Below are positions 1 through 6,630 of a stretch of DNA of 8,866 nt, one piece after another (the stretch's first letter is position 1; each line of letters starts with the position of its first letter). The stretch lies in assembly GCA_937885475.1 (NCBI GenBank), contig CAKZZR010000214.1, positions 1 through 8,866 on the forward strand, given 5' to 3'. The position numbers and the translations under genes are program-made. This DNA comes from an uncultured Treponema sp. (GTDB lineage Bacteria > Spirochaetota > Spirochaetia > Treponematales > Treponemataceae). The notes beneath the pieces are model-generated. The model did no database searches, had not been told where the DNA came from, and saw only the letters and a list, made by a program, of their open reading frames with translations.

Positions 1-657
1 GATGTGATTGCCGTGCTAGGTTCGAGTGGCGGCGGCAAAACGACGTTGCTTCGCTGCTTGAATTTTCTGGAGCGCGCGGATAGCGGCACGCTTACGTTTG
101 ACGGCGAACGCTACGATTTGCATACTATCAGCAAAAAGACTATGCTGCAGCTGCGCAAAAAAACGGGCTTTGTCTTTCAAAGCTATAATCTGTTTCGCAA
201 CAAGACTGCGCTGCAAAATGTGACGGAAGGCTTAATCGTCGCCCGCAAGCAGAAAAAGGCTGTTGCCGAAGCGACTGCGCGCGAGATGCTCGCTAAAGTC
301 GGCATGGCAGAAAAAGCGGACTGCTACCCGCACGAGCTTTCTGGCGGGCAGCAGCAGCGCGTTGCGATTGCGCGCGCGCTTGCGACAAAGCCCGAAATCA
401 TCTACTTTGACGAGCCTACAAGCGCGCTTGACCCAGAGCTTACTGGCGAAATTCTTGCTGTTATTCGCAGTCTTGCCGCCGAAAAAATGACGATGGTCGT
501 GGTAACACACGAAATGTCTTTTGCCCGCGACATAAGCGACTACCTGTTCTTTATGGACGGCGGCGTTATCGTTGAGGAAGGAAAGCCCGCCGACATCAGA
601 AACCACCCCCAGCAGGAACGCACGCGCCTGTTCTTGTCGCGGTTCAATGGGCTGTAA
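1..657 (+). CDS. Polar amino-acid ABC transporter ATP-binding protein (5' truncated)
   Basis: ATPase subunit of a GlnQ/HisP-type amino-acid importer, driving uptake at the inner face of the cytoplasmic membrane. The reading frame is open from base 1 (Asp-Val before Ile-Ala-Val-Leu-Gly), so the GTG at 4 is not the true start; compared with the usual length of about 240-250 residues, roughly 25-30 N-terminal residues lie outside the window. All ABC motifs are present in order: Walker A GSSGGGKTT at the very beginning, Q-loop VFQSYNLF, signature LSGGQQQRVAIARALA, Walker B IIYFDEPTSALDPEL, and H-loop VVVTHEMSFARD. The C-terminal MDGGVIVEEGKP is typical of the polar amino-acid subfamily. It ends at TAA 655-657, convergent with the outer-membrane gene. 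The partner permease is presumably upstream, outside the window; the binding protein at 2163-2963 is a possible partner but is on the other strand. Family is certain, substrate is not. Confidence 0.95.
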   Translation, partial: DVIAVLGSSGGGKTTLLRCLNFLERADSGTLTFDGERYDLHTISKKTMLQLRKKTGFVFQSYNLFRNKTALQNVTEGLIVARKQKKAVAEATAREMLAKVGMAEKADCYPHELSGGQQQRVAIARALATKPEIIYFDEPTSALDPELTGEILAVIRSLAAEKMTMVVVTHEMSFARDISDYLFFMDGGVIVEEGKPADIRNHPQQERTRLFLSRFNGL

Positions 658-698
658 AAAAGAAAGGCAAGACCGCCGCGAAACGACAGCCTTGCCTT
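656..698 (-). terminator. Strand-specific intrinsic terminator of the outer-membrane protein gene
   Basis: Read on the minus strand, AAGGCAAG (698-691) pairs perfectly with CTTGCCTT (671-664). Inside it, seven further positions (690-684 with 678-672) pair in RNA using three G-U wobbles, giving a 15-bp stem with a UUUCG loop. The stem is followed by U, C and six U (663-656). Read on the plus strand the three wobbles become A-C mismatches and no T tract follows, so it should stop only minus-strand transcription. Its U tract overlaps the stop codon of the convergent ATPase gene. Confidence 0.85.
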
Positions 699-745
699 AA
701 GCTTTACATGAACGCTAAAAGCGCAATCCTGTTTTTAACGGACGG

Positions 746-2008
746 CTAGAAAGCAAATTCAATACCAACCGGAATTCTTACCTTGTTTGTAGTCTGCTTA
801 AACGTGTCCTCTTTTTCAGTAAAACTGAATTCGTCAGCAACTCCGGCAAACACAAAGCAGTCCTCCACAATGTCCTTCTTGATATAGATTTCTGCAGCCG
901 CAAAGTGAAGGTTCATTGTTTTTGAGACAGTGCTGTTGTTCATGAACATATACTGTGCCGTCGCGCCGAGCGCAAAATGCTCAAAACCAATCTCGATTCC
1001 GCCGTCCACCGTGAGCGTAGGGTTGTAGCCAAGCTTTCCGCCATAGAACGTAATCTCATCGTCGCTTGTGGCGCAGCCCATATATCCCGCATGAGCCTTA
1101 TACACAAGATTGTCGCTTTCGCCCTGGAACCCAAGAACAACCTGAAAGGAATTAGTGTTGTAGTCAATTTCCTTGTCGGGGTCGTCAGCAAGCCATTGCG
1201 TAATCGCGGCATCCAACCGTGAATCATCATCCGTCCACAGCGGAACCTTTACGCCAAGCTCAACAAGGTTCGTCTCGTTTATGTCATATTTCACGCCAAA
1301 TTCAAGCTTTCCCTTGTAATCCTCGTAATAATCCTCTGACTCGCCAAAATACGCAAATTTGAGCTGAAGGGCATCCAATGTATATCCGATTCCCGCATTA
1401 AAGTGCTTGAAAAAATCCTCCGTGTCGTACTCTCCGCTCTTTGTATCAAAGGTAGCGCCCACAAACAATCCTTCTACCGGATAAAAGCTGAGCGCAAGAC
1501 CAGCCTTTGGATAAAAACGGTCAAAAATCATATCCTCATCCAAGGAGCCTACATCGCGTCTGCCTACGCCCCAGTCGCCTACCGAACCGCGAAGGTCATC
1601 CACCTCAATCATGCCGACCTGCCCCAAAAACCAGTCCGCAGGCTTCCACCAAACCTTAGCCTCATCAGAAAGAGCAAGGTTTGACGTAACGACAGTGTTT
1701 CCCTCATCATCGGTTTCAGTGCCGAACAAGTCCGTTCCTGTTACCGTGTATTCAAGGTCAAGATTGAAGCCCAGCACCTCATCCTCTGTATTTCCTGAAA
1801 AATGCAGGGCACCTACAAATTCCGCACTTGAGACAGAATCCGGGGAATCAGTCTCATCATCCATACCGAGCGCAGAATCGTATTCCGTCTTTGTGTAATC
1901 CTTGTCAACGATGTTAACAAGTCCATGTCCATCTGCACCTACGGAAATTTCCGCAGATACAATCGTACCGGCAAGCAAAGCCGCCGCAAATACCGCAACT
2001 TTTTTCAT
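746..2008 (-). CDS. Putative outer-membrane beta-barrel (porin-like) protein
   Basis: A 420-residue exported protein that I cannot assign to a named family. The first ~19 residues form a classic signal peptide (MKKVAVFAAALLAGTIVSA, likely cut before Glu-Ile). The mature part is rich in Asp/Glu and in alternating aromatic/glycine strands (e.g. KVWWKPADWFLGQVGM, GLFVGATFDT, LQLKFAYFGE, FALGATAQYMFM) and it ends in IPVGIEFAF with a terminal Phe, the usual C-terminal signature for barrel insertion by the BAM machinery. Together these suggest an outer-membrane barrel, perhaps a porin, of the kind found in treponemes. The ATG at 2008 is supported by GAGG at 2017-2014, five bases upstream. The gene has its own promoter and a palindrome at the predicted transcription start, and is separated from the upstream lipoprotein gene by a terminator, so it is likely a single-gene transcript. 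Two cysteines occur late in the protein. Barrel topology is inferred; the export signal is plain. Confidence 0.85.
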   Translation of the reverse strand: MKKVAVFAAALLAGTIVSAEISVGADGHGLVNIVDKDYTKTEYDSALGMDDETDSPDSVSSAEFVGALHFSGNTEDEVLGFNLDLEYTVTGTDLFGTETDDEGNTVVTSNLALSDEAKVWWKPADWFLGQVGMIEVDDLRGSVGDWGVGRRDVGSLDEDMIFDRFYPKAGLALSFYPVEGLFVGATFDTKSGEYDTEDFFKHFNAGIGYTLDALQLKFAYFGESEDYYEDYKGKLEFGVKYDINETNLVELGVKVPLWTDDDSRLDAAITQWLADDPDKEIDYNTNSFQVVLGFQGESDNLVYKAHAGYMGCATSDDEITFYGGKLGYNPTLTVDGGIEIGFEHFALGATAQYMFMNNSTVSKTMNLHFAAAEIYIKKDIVEDCFVFAGVADEFSFTEKEDTFKQTTNKVRIPVGIEFAF

Positions 2009-2032
2009 AAGAACCTCATGTTGTTTAAAATA

Positions 2033-2052
2033 TAGTTAGCTATGGCTAACTA
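2033..2052. promoter_or_regulatory. Perfect 8-4-8 palindrome, candidate metal-regulator operator
   Basis: TAGTTAGC (2033-2040), spacer TATG, GCTAACTA (2045-2052): two perfect 8-base arms. It begins five bases downstream of the -10 element and so covers the predicted transcription start, a classic repressor position. The arm sequence resembles the iron/manganese boxes bound by DtxR, IdeR and related proteins (TTAGGTTAGCCTAACCTAA type), and a regulator of this family is encoded at 4418-4780. No second copy was seen in the window. Alternatively it could act as a hairpin at the 5' end of the mRNA. Confidence 0.5.
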
Positions 2053-2057
2053 ATAAA

Positions 2058-2087
2058 AATATAAAGATTTTCTTTTTTTTTCTGCAA
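2058..2087 (-). promoter_or_regulatory. Promoter of the outer-membrane protein gene
   Basis: On the minus strand, TTGCAG (2087-2082; 4 of 6 to the sigma-70 -35 consensus) is followed after 18 bases by TATATT (2063-2058; 5 of 6 to the -10 consensus). The spacer contains an uninterrupted run of nine A (T on the plus strand, 2073-2081). The expected transcription start is near 2052-2050, at the edge of the palindrome below, leaving a leader of about 40 bases. Confidence 0.6.
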
Positions 2088-2111
2088 GAGACATGAGATT
2101 TATTTTAAACG

Positions 2112-2139
2112 CAAAAAGGGCTGCCTATGCAGCAGCCCT
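2112..2139 (-). terminator. Intrinsic terminator after the binding-lipoprotein gene
   Basis: On the minus strand AGGGCTGC (2139-2132), a 7-base loop, GCAGCCCT (2124-2117), then a run of T ending at 2113. It sits 24 bases after the stop of the binding-protein gene and just upstream of the next promoter, so it cleanly ends the ilvB-to-lipoprotein transcript. Confidence 0.85.
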
Positions 2140-2162
2140 CTTGTTCTGTCCGTCAGGACGGG

Positions 2163-2963
2163 TTATTTTCCGATTACGGTGATGTCGCTTCCGAACCACT
2201 TCTTTGAGATTGCCTCAACGGTGCCGTCGGTAGCCATTTCCTCAAGGGTTGCCTGAACCGCATCCCGAAGCTTAATGTCGTTCTTGCGGAACGCCACGCC
2301 GTAGGCTTCCTTTGCAAGCACCTCGTTCACCAGAACGAACGGTTTTCCGCTCTGCGCAATGTCGTATGCCGCAACGATGCTGTCCATAACGACCGCATCA
2401 ATTCCGCGTGTCTCAAGGTCGTTCATTGCAGTAAGGTTTTCCTTGAACGGAACGATGCTCTTCAAGGAGTCGCGGAATTCCGGGTTTGCGTTAAGCGCGT
2501 CCTGCGCGCTTGAGCCATTCTGCACGCCTACGGATTTTCCGGCAGCGTCCGCAAACGAGGCAATGCCTCCGTCCTTACGCACCACCAGCACCTGGTCATT
2601 GTTCAGGTATGGCTTTGTGAACGCAAGCGCTTCCTCTCGTTCCGGCGTAATCGTCAGTCCGTTCCAGATACAGTCGATTTTTCCGGTTGAAAGCTCCATT
2701 TCCTTTGCATCCCAGTCAATCGGCTGCGCCTTGAATTCAACGCCGAGCCGAGCGGCAACTTCCTTTGCAAGGTCGATGTCAAAGCCCACAATCTCGTTGT
2801 CGTCATTGCGAAATCCCATCGGCGGGAACGAGTCGTCCAAGCCAAGTACAAAAACGCCGCGTGCCTTCAAGTCCTCAAGGGAATTGTCAGCCTTCTGAAC
2901 TTTTTTACAGCCTGCCAGCATGACAAGTGCCAAAGCCGCCGCTGCCAACATAATTTTTTTCAT
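2163..2963 (-). CDS. Amino-acid-binding lipoprotein of an ABC importer (family 3)
   Basis: Extracytoplasmic solute-binding protein of 266 residues, length normal for the polar amino-acid family (GlnH/HisJ/FliY type). Residues 1-18 are a lipoprotein signal peptide with lipobox Leu16-Ala17-Gly18-Cys19, so it is probably anchored through Cys19. The two-lobed domain runs from about 30 to 260. Recognisable features are DDSFPPMGFRND (43-54), GFDIDLAKEVA (60-70), the TIT-x-x-R motif with Arg109, which in the family grips the ligand carboxylate, GVQNGSSAQD (146-155) in the second lobe, and Asp194, the usual ligand amino-group contact. The start is supported by AGGAG at 2974-2970, six bases upstream. 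It follows argH by 39 bases with no terminator between, so it is probably the last gene of that operon. Ligand not determinable. The ATPase at the left edge could serve it, but no permease is in the window. Confidence 0.93.
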   Translation of the reverse strand: MKKIMLAAAALALVMLAGCKKVQKADNSLEDLKARGVFVLGLDDSFPPMGFRNDDNEIVGFDIDLAKEVAARLGVEFKAQPIDWDAKEMELSTGKIDCIWNGLTITPEREEALAFTKPYLNNDQVLVVRKDGGIASFADAAGKSVGVQNGSSAQDALNANPEFRDSLKSIVPFKENLTAMNDLETRGIDAVVMDSIVAAYDIAQSGKPFVLVNEVLAKEAYGVAFRKNDIKLRDAVQATLEEMATDGTVEAISKKWFGSDITVIGK

Positions 2964-3002
2964 AAGGTTCTCCTGCTTATGTATTGTTTTTCCCAGAATG
3001 GA

Positions 3003-4415
3003 TTATTTAACCTTTTTTGTGAATTCCCGGAGCGCAGAAATCTGCTCTCCAACCTTTGCCTCGCTCGGTCCGCCGTCAGTGGTACGCGCGTTCACGCACG
3101 CCTTTGGCGGAATGATGTCAAAAATGTCCTTTTCTATCAATTCCGAACAAGATTTGAATTCCTCAATGGAAAGCTCCTCAAGGCGCACACCCTTTTCTAT
3201 GGCAAGGCGTACGGCATGAGCGCTTACGCCGTGCGCGGTTCTGAACGGAAGCCCTTTGCGCACAAGGTAGTCGGCAACGTCCGTTGCGTTAAGAAAGCCG
3301 TCCAAGCAAGCGTCGCTCATGGACTTTGTGTTCCATTTTGCGGAAGAAATCATATAGGTAAATATGGACACGCAAGAAACCACTATGTCGCACGCGTCAA
3401 ACAGGCTCTGCTTGTCCTCCTGCATGTCGCGGTCGTAGGCAAGCGGAAGCGCCTTCATCATGGTAAGAAGCGCCATAAGGTCGCCGTACACGCGTCCGGT
3501 TCGTCCGCGGATAAGTTCGGCAAAGTCCGGGTTCTTTTTTTGTGGCATGATTGAGGAGCCGGTTGACCACTTCTCGCTCAAATCGATGAACGCAAATTCC
3601 GTGGTCGACCACAAAACCACCTCCTCGCAGAAGCGCGAAAGGTGCATCTGCACAAGGCTGAGCGCTGCGGCAATCTCTATGCAGTAGTCGCGGTCAGAAA
3701 CGCTGTCAAGCGAATTCATGGTGATTTTGTCAAAGCCAAGCTGGGTAGCCTCAAAACGGCGGTCAAGCGGAAGTCCCGATCCGGCAAGCGCGCCCGCCCC
3801 AATCGGGCTTATGCGGATACGCTTGAGCGCGTCCTCAAGGCGCTCCCAGTCGCGGGTGAGCATCCAGCTCCACGCGCAAAGATGATGTGCCAAGGTTACC
3901 GGCTGTGCGTGCTGCATGTGGGTATAGCCCGGCATGATGTCCTTTGTGTGCTTAGAAGCAATGTCCGTAAGCGCGCTGATGAGCGTAAGTATGCGGTTCT
4001 GAAGGTCGGGAACAAAACGGCACAAATACAGGCGTTCGTCCAGCGCAATCTGGTCGTTGCGGCTGCGTCCGGTGTGAACCTTTTTGCCAGGCTCGCCAAT
4101 GCGGTCGGTAAGCGTTGCCTCCACAAAGGAATGAATGTCCTCGGCAGAATAGTCTATTTTAAGAGCGCCCGACTCCAAATCCTTTTGAATGGAATCCAGC
4201 CCCTCAATTATCTGCTGAGCCTCCCCGTCAGAAATGATTCCCGCATGAGAAAGCATTGCGGCATGCGCACGGCTTCCGCGTATGTCGTCAAGCGCCATAC
4301 GCTCATCAACGTGAATGGAAGTCTCAAATGCAACCGCCTCCGCGTCTGGGCCCTCCGCAAAGCGTCCGTGCCACAAGGCGGCATGGTTGTCCTGTGTGTG
4401 TGTTCCGTGCTCCAT
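3003..4415 (-). CDS. argH: Argininosuccinate lyase
   Basis: Cytoplasmic enzyme of the fumarase/aspartase superfamily; last step of arginine synthesis, splitting argininosuccinate into arginine and fumarate. Seen in order: ALWHGRFAEGPD near the N-terminus, DIRGSRAHAAML, HTGRSRNDQ (substrate binding), HMQHAQPV (catalytic His region, roughly a third of the way in), and the superfamily signature GSSIMPQKKNPD, whose serine lies on the catalytic loop. The open frame could start at ATG 4436 (477 residues, overlapping the regulator gene by 19 bases), but that codon has no clear ribosome site. The ATG at 4415 gives 470 residues, starts two bases after the regulator stop codon and has GGAG 11 bases upstream inside the end of the regulator gene, so I prefer it. 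The tight junction suggests translational coupling. No argG is in the window. Confidence 0.95.
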   Translation of the reverse strand: MEHGTHTQDNHAALWHGRFAEGPDAEAVAFETSIHVDERMALDDIRGSRAHAAMLSHAGIISDGEAQQIIEGLDSIQKDLESGALKIDYSAEDIHSFVEATLTDRIGEPGKKVHTGRSRNDQIALDERLYLCRFVPDLQNRILTLISALTDIASKHTKDIMPGYTHMQHAQPVTLAHHLCAWSWMLTRDWERLEDALKRIRISPIGAGALAGSGLPLDRRFEATQLGFDKITMNSLDSVSDRDYCIEIAAALSLVQMHLSRFCEEVVLWSTTEFAFIDLSEKWSTGSSIMPQKKNPDFAELIRGRTGRVYGDLMALLTMMKALPLAYDRDMQEDKQSLFDACDIVVSCVSIFTYMISSAKWNTKSMSDACLDGFLNATDVADYLVRKGLPFRTAHGVSAHAVRLAIEKGVRLEELSIEEFKSCSELIEKDIFDIIPPKACVNARTTDGGPSEAKVGEQISALREFTKKVK

Positions 4416-4417
4416 AA

Positions 4418-4780
4418 TCAGTTGTTCTCCATCCATTTTTTGATGCCGGAAACGATGTCCGAATCAATGACGTGCTCCACTCGGCAGGCGTTATGCTCAG
4501 CCTGCTCTTCGGGAACGCCGGTAATCTTCTGCAAAAATGCCGTCAGCAGCTGGTGACGGTCGTAGATGTCCTTTGCTTTTACGCGTCCCTTTTCTGTAAA
4601 ATTGATGTGCTGGAATTCGTCAACAAAGATGTAGCCTTCATCGCGCAAAATTCCCATCGCGCGGCTCACGCTTGGCTTTGAGACATTCAATTTGTGTGCG
4701 ACATCCACGGCATGGCATTCATTTTTTTCATTCCATATCATGAGTATCGCTTCAAGATAATCTTCACCTGATTCGTACAT
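4418..4780 (-). CDS. DtxR/MntR-family metal-dependent transcriptional repressor
   Basis: A 120-residue DNA-binding repressor that responds to Fe2+ or Mn2+. Residues ~1-62 form the winged helix-turn-helix, with recognition region VAHKLNVSKPSVSRAM (27-42) and wing ending INFTEKG. Residues ~63-120 form the dimerisation/metal domain (KDIYDRHQLLTAFL, then NACRVEHVI). It lacks the SH3-like third domain of DtxR and so resembles the short MntR type. Likely metal ligands are Asp7, Glu10, His76, Cys99, Glu102 and His103: the Asp7/Glu10 pair is MntR-like, the Cys-x-x-Glu-His motif is DtxR-like. Start ATG 4780 has GGAG at 4789-4786, five bases away. It sits 11 bases after ilvB and two bases before the preferred argH start, so it is part of that operon. 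Metal specificity is uncertain; the palindrome at 2033-2052 is its best candidate operator here. Confidence 0.9.
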   Translation of the reverse strand: MYESGEDYLEAILMIWNEKNECHAVDVAHKLNVSKPSVSRAMGILRDEGYIFVDEFQHINFTEKGRVKAKDIYDRHQLLTAFLQKITGVPEEQAEHNACRVEHVIDSDIVSGIKKWMENN

Positions 4781-4791
4781 AGCATCTCCGT

Positions 4792-6534
4792 CTAGTCGTT
4801 GCTCATTATTTCCTTGGAAAGCTCCATAATCATATTGTAAATCGGCTTTCCGCCCGGAACCATCGGCAGAACCATCTCGTCGTTGTCAACACGGGCATCG
4901 ATAATCGCCGCCTTGCCGCTCTTGAACGCTTCGTCAAACACCTTGGCAAATTCCTTTGCGTTTGTAGCGCGGTAGCCCTTGATTCCATATGCGTCCGCAA
5001 GCTTAACCCAGTCCGGGCCAAAGTCAAGCGTAGTCTGGCTGAAACGCTTTCCATAAAAAAGGCGCTGCCACATGCGCACATTGCCAAGCGCGTTGTTGTT
5101 TTCCACAACGATTACTATAGGAAGATTGTAATGCGCGATTGTCGCAAGCTCGTTGCAGTTCATGCGGAATGAACCGTCGCCCGCAATATGAACGACGCGG
5201 CTTCCAACCTTGGAAAGCGAGATTCCGATTGCCGCACCGGTACCGTAGCCCATGGTGCCAAGACCGCCGGAGGTAACAAAGCGGCGTTTTTTGCCGAACG
5301 GATAGAACTGCGCCGTCCACATCTGGTGCTGTCCAACCTCCGTAGTGATGAAGGCATCGTCGCCCGCCACCTCGTGAATATGCTCGCAGATAAATTTAGG
5401 GTTGATTGAATCCTTTGGATTCTTGTCATAGCAGGACGGATAGGTTTTCTTCCATTCATTGATTTGGTCAAGCCAGTCCTTGTGCTCAGCCTTGTTAACC
5501 AGCGGAATAAGGCGGCTCAGCACTTGCTTTACATCGCCAACCACACAGGAATCAGACTCGATGTTCTTGTTTATTTCCGCAGGGTCAATGTCAATATGAA
5601 GGATTTTTGCGTGCTGCGCGAATTTTGAGGAATCGCCGTACACGCGGTCGCTGAAGCGCGCACCGATTGCAATCACAAGGTCGCTTTCCGTAATGCCCAT
5701 GTTGCTGGCATAGGTTCCGTGCATTCCCACCATCCACGTGCAAAGCGGGTGTGAGGAAGGAAAGCAGTCGCGCGCCATAAGGCTTTCGCTTACCGGAATG
5801 GAAGCCTTTTCTGCAAGGGCAAGAAGCTCTTCCTCTGCCCCGGAAATCTTAACGCCACCTCCGGCATAGATAATCGGGTGGTTCGCCTCGTTGATGAGGG
5901 CGGCCGCAGCCTTTATCTGCTCCTCGTCCGGCTCAGAAACGGTAACGGCACGTTTGCAGCTGTTCCTGTTCAGAACGGAAAGCGCGCATTCGTCAGGATT
6001 CTTAACTGGTTCAAATTCATACATGTTGTTCAGCGCCGTAACGTCCTTAAGGATGTCAACAAGAACCGGACCGGGACGACCGGAACGCGCGATTGCAAAG
6101 GCCTCTCGGATTGTCTGCGCCAAGTCCTTTATGTCAGAAATCAAAAAGTTATGCTTTGTAATCGGCATGGTCACGCCGGTAATGTCAATCTCCTGGAAGG
6201 AATCGCGTCCAAGCAGGGATTTTCCCACGTTGCAGGTAATCGCCACAATCGGCACGGAGTCCATATATGCGGTCGCGATTCCCGTTACAAGGTTCGTAGC
6301 GCCCGGACCGGAGGTTGCCATGCACACGCCGACCTTTCCGGTTGCGCGGGCATATCCGTCTGCCGCATGGCTTGCACCCTGCTCGTGGGCAGTAAGAATA
6401 TGGGTTATGCGGTTCTGATTCTTGTACAGTTCGTCGTAAATATTGAGGATACAGCCTCCCGGATATCCAAAGACCGTGTCCACGCCCTGTTCAATCAAAC
6501 ATTCAATTACAATCTGTGAGCCGTTAAGTAACAT
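4792..6534 (-). CDS. ilvB: Acetolactate synthase, large (catalytic) subunit
   Basis: Thiamine-diphosphate enzyme that joins two pyruvates (or pyruvate and 2-ketobutyrate), the first common step of valine, leucine and isoleucine synthesis. 580 residues, normal length. The N-terminal ThDP domain shows FGYPGG and catalytic Glu51 in HEQGASHAADGYARATG; the RDSFQEIDITG segment (about 113-123) is the acetohydroxyacid-synthase form rather than a plain pyruvate oxidase; the middle domain carries IYAGGGV and the FAD-domain region; the C-terminal domain has the ThDP-Mg motif beginning GDGS (about 453) and ending ENNN. The start ATG 6534 has AAGGA at 6545-6541, six bases upstream, and a good promoter in front. 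The small regulatory subunit gene ilvN, often directly downstream, is not here: the next gene is the metal regulator. Either ilvN is elsewhere or the enzyme works without it. Confidence 0.96.
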   Translation of the reverse strand: MLLNGSQIVIECLIEQGVDTVFGYPGGCILNIYDELYKNQNRITHILTAHEQGASHAADGYARATGKVGVCMATSGPGATNLVTGIATAYMDSVPIVAITCNVGKSLLGRDSFQEIDITGVTMPITKHNFLISDIKDLAQTIREAFAIARSGRPGPVLVDILKDVTALNNMYEFEPVKNPDECALSVLNRNSCKRAVTVSEPDEEQIKAAAALINEANHPIIYAGGGVKISGAEEELLALAEKASIPVSESLMARDCFPSSHPLCTWMVGMHGTYASNMGITESDLVIAIGARFSDRVYGDSSKFAQHAKILHIDIDPAEINKNIESDSCVVGDVKQVLSRLIPLVNKAEHKDWLDQINEWKKTYPSCYDKNPKDSINPKFICEHIHEVAGDDAFITTEVGQHQMWTAQFYPFGKKRRFVTSGGLGTMGYGTGAAIGISLSKVGSRVVHIAGDGSFRMNCNELATIAHYNLPIVIVVENNNALGNVRMWQRLFYGKRFSQTTLDFGPDWVKLADAYGIKGYRATNAKEFAKVFDEAFKSGKAAIIDARVDNDEMVLPMVPGGKPIYNMIMELSKEIMSND

Positions 6535-6566
6535 ACGCTTTCCTTACAAATTAAGATACATATACA

Positions 6567-6595
6567 AATATAGCCGTTTTGCGCTTTGTGTTCAA
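6567..6595 (-). promoter_or_regulatory. Promoter of the ilvB operon
   Basis: Minus strand TTGAAC (6595-6590), exactly 17 bases, then TATATT (6572-6567), 4/6 and 5/6 to the sigma-70 consensus. It lies in the 96-base gap between metY and ilvB and would give a leader of about 25 bases with the AAGGA ribosome site. This supports an ilvB-regulator-argH-lipoprotein transcript starting here, with possible read-through from metY because no convincing terminator separates them. Confidence 0.65.
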
Positions 6596-6630
6596 TGAAA
6601 TGAAAAAAACAGCCTTTCATTTTCCTGCGC

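Noticed and set aside
4..657. GTG at 4 as the start of the transporter ATPase
   Set aside because: It falls a few residues before Walker A; the frame is open to base 1 and the family has about 30 more residues upstream.
2148..2159. Small GTCC-GTCA-GGAC hairpin just after the lipoprotein gene
   Set aside because: Four base pairs only, no T tract; the stronger terminator at 2112-2139 explains the region.
2359..3554. Plus-strand open frames of 179-191 codons opposite the lipoprotein gene and argH
   Set aside because: Antisense shadows; Ser/Arg-rich with no signal peptide, domain motif or convincing ribosome site.
3642..4556. Long plus-strand open frame of 304 codons opposite argH
   Set aside because: It is antisense to a well-supported argH and the regulator end; the translation is basic, low in recognisable motifs and typical of the opposite strand of a GC-rich gene.
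6597..6624. AT-rich inverted repeat (GAAATGAAA / TTTCATTTTC) after metY as a terminator
   Set aside because: The T run falls in the loop rather than after the stem, the stem is weak and has a bulge, and it abuts the ilvB -35; not a convincing intrinsic terminator.
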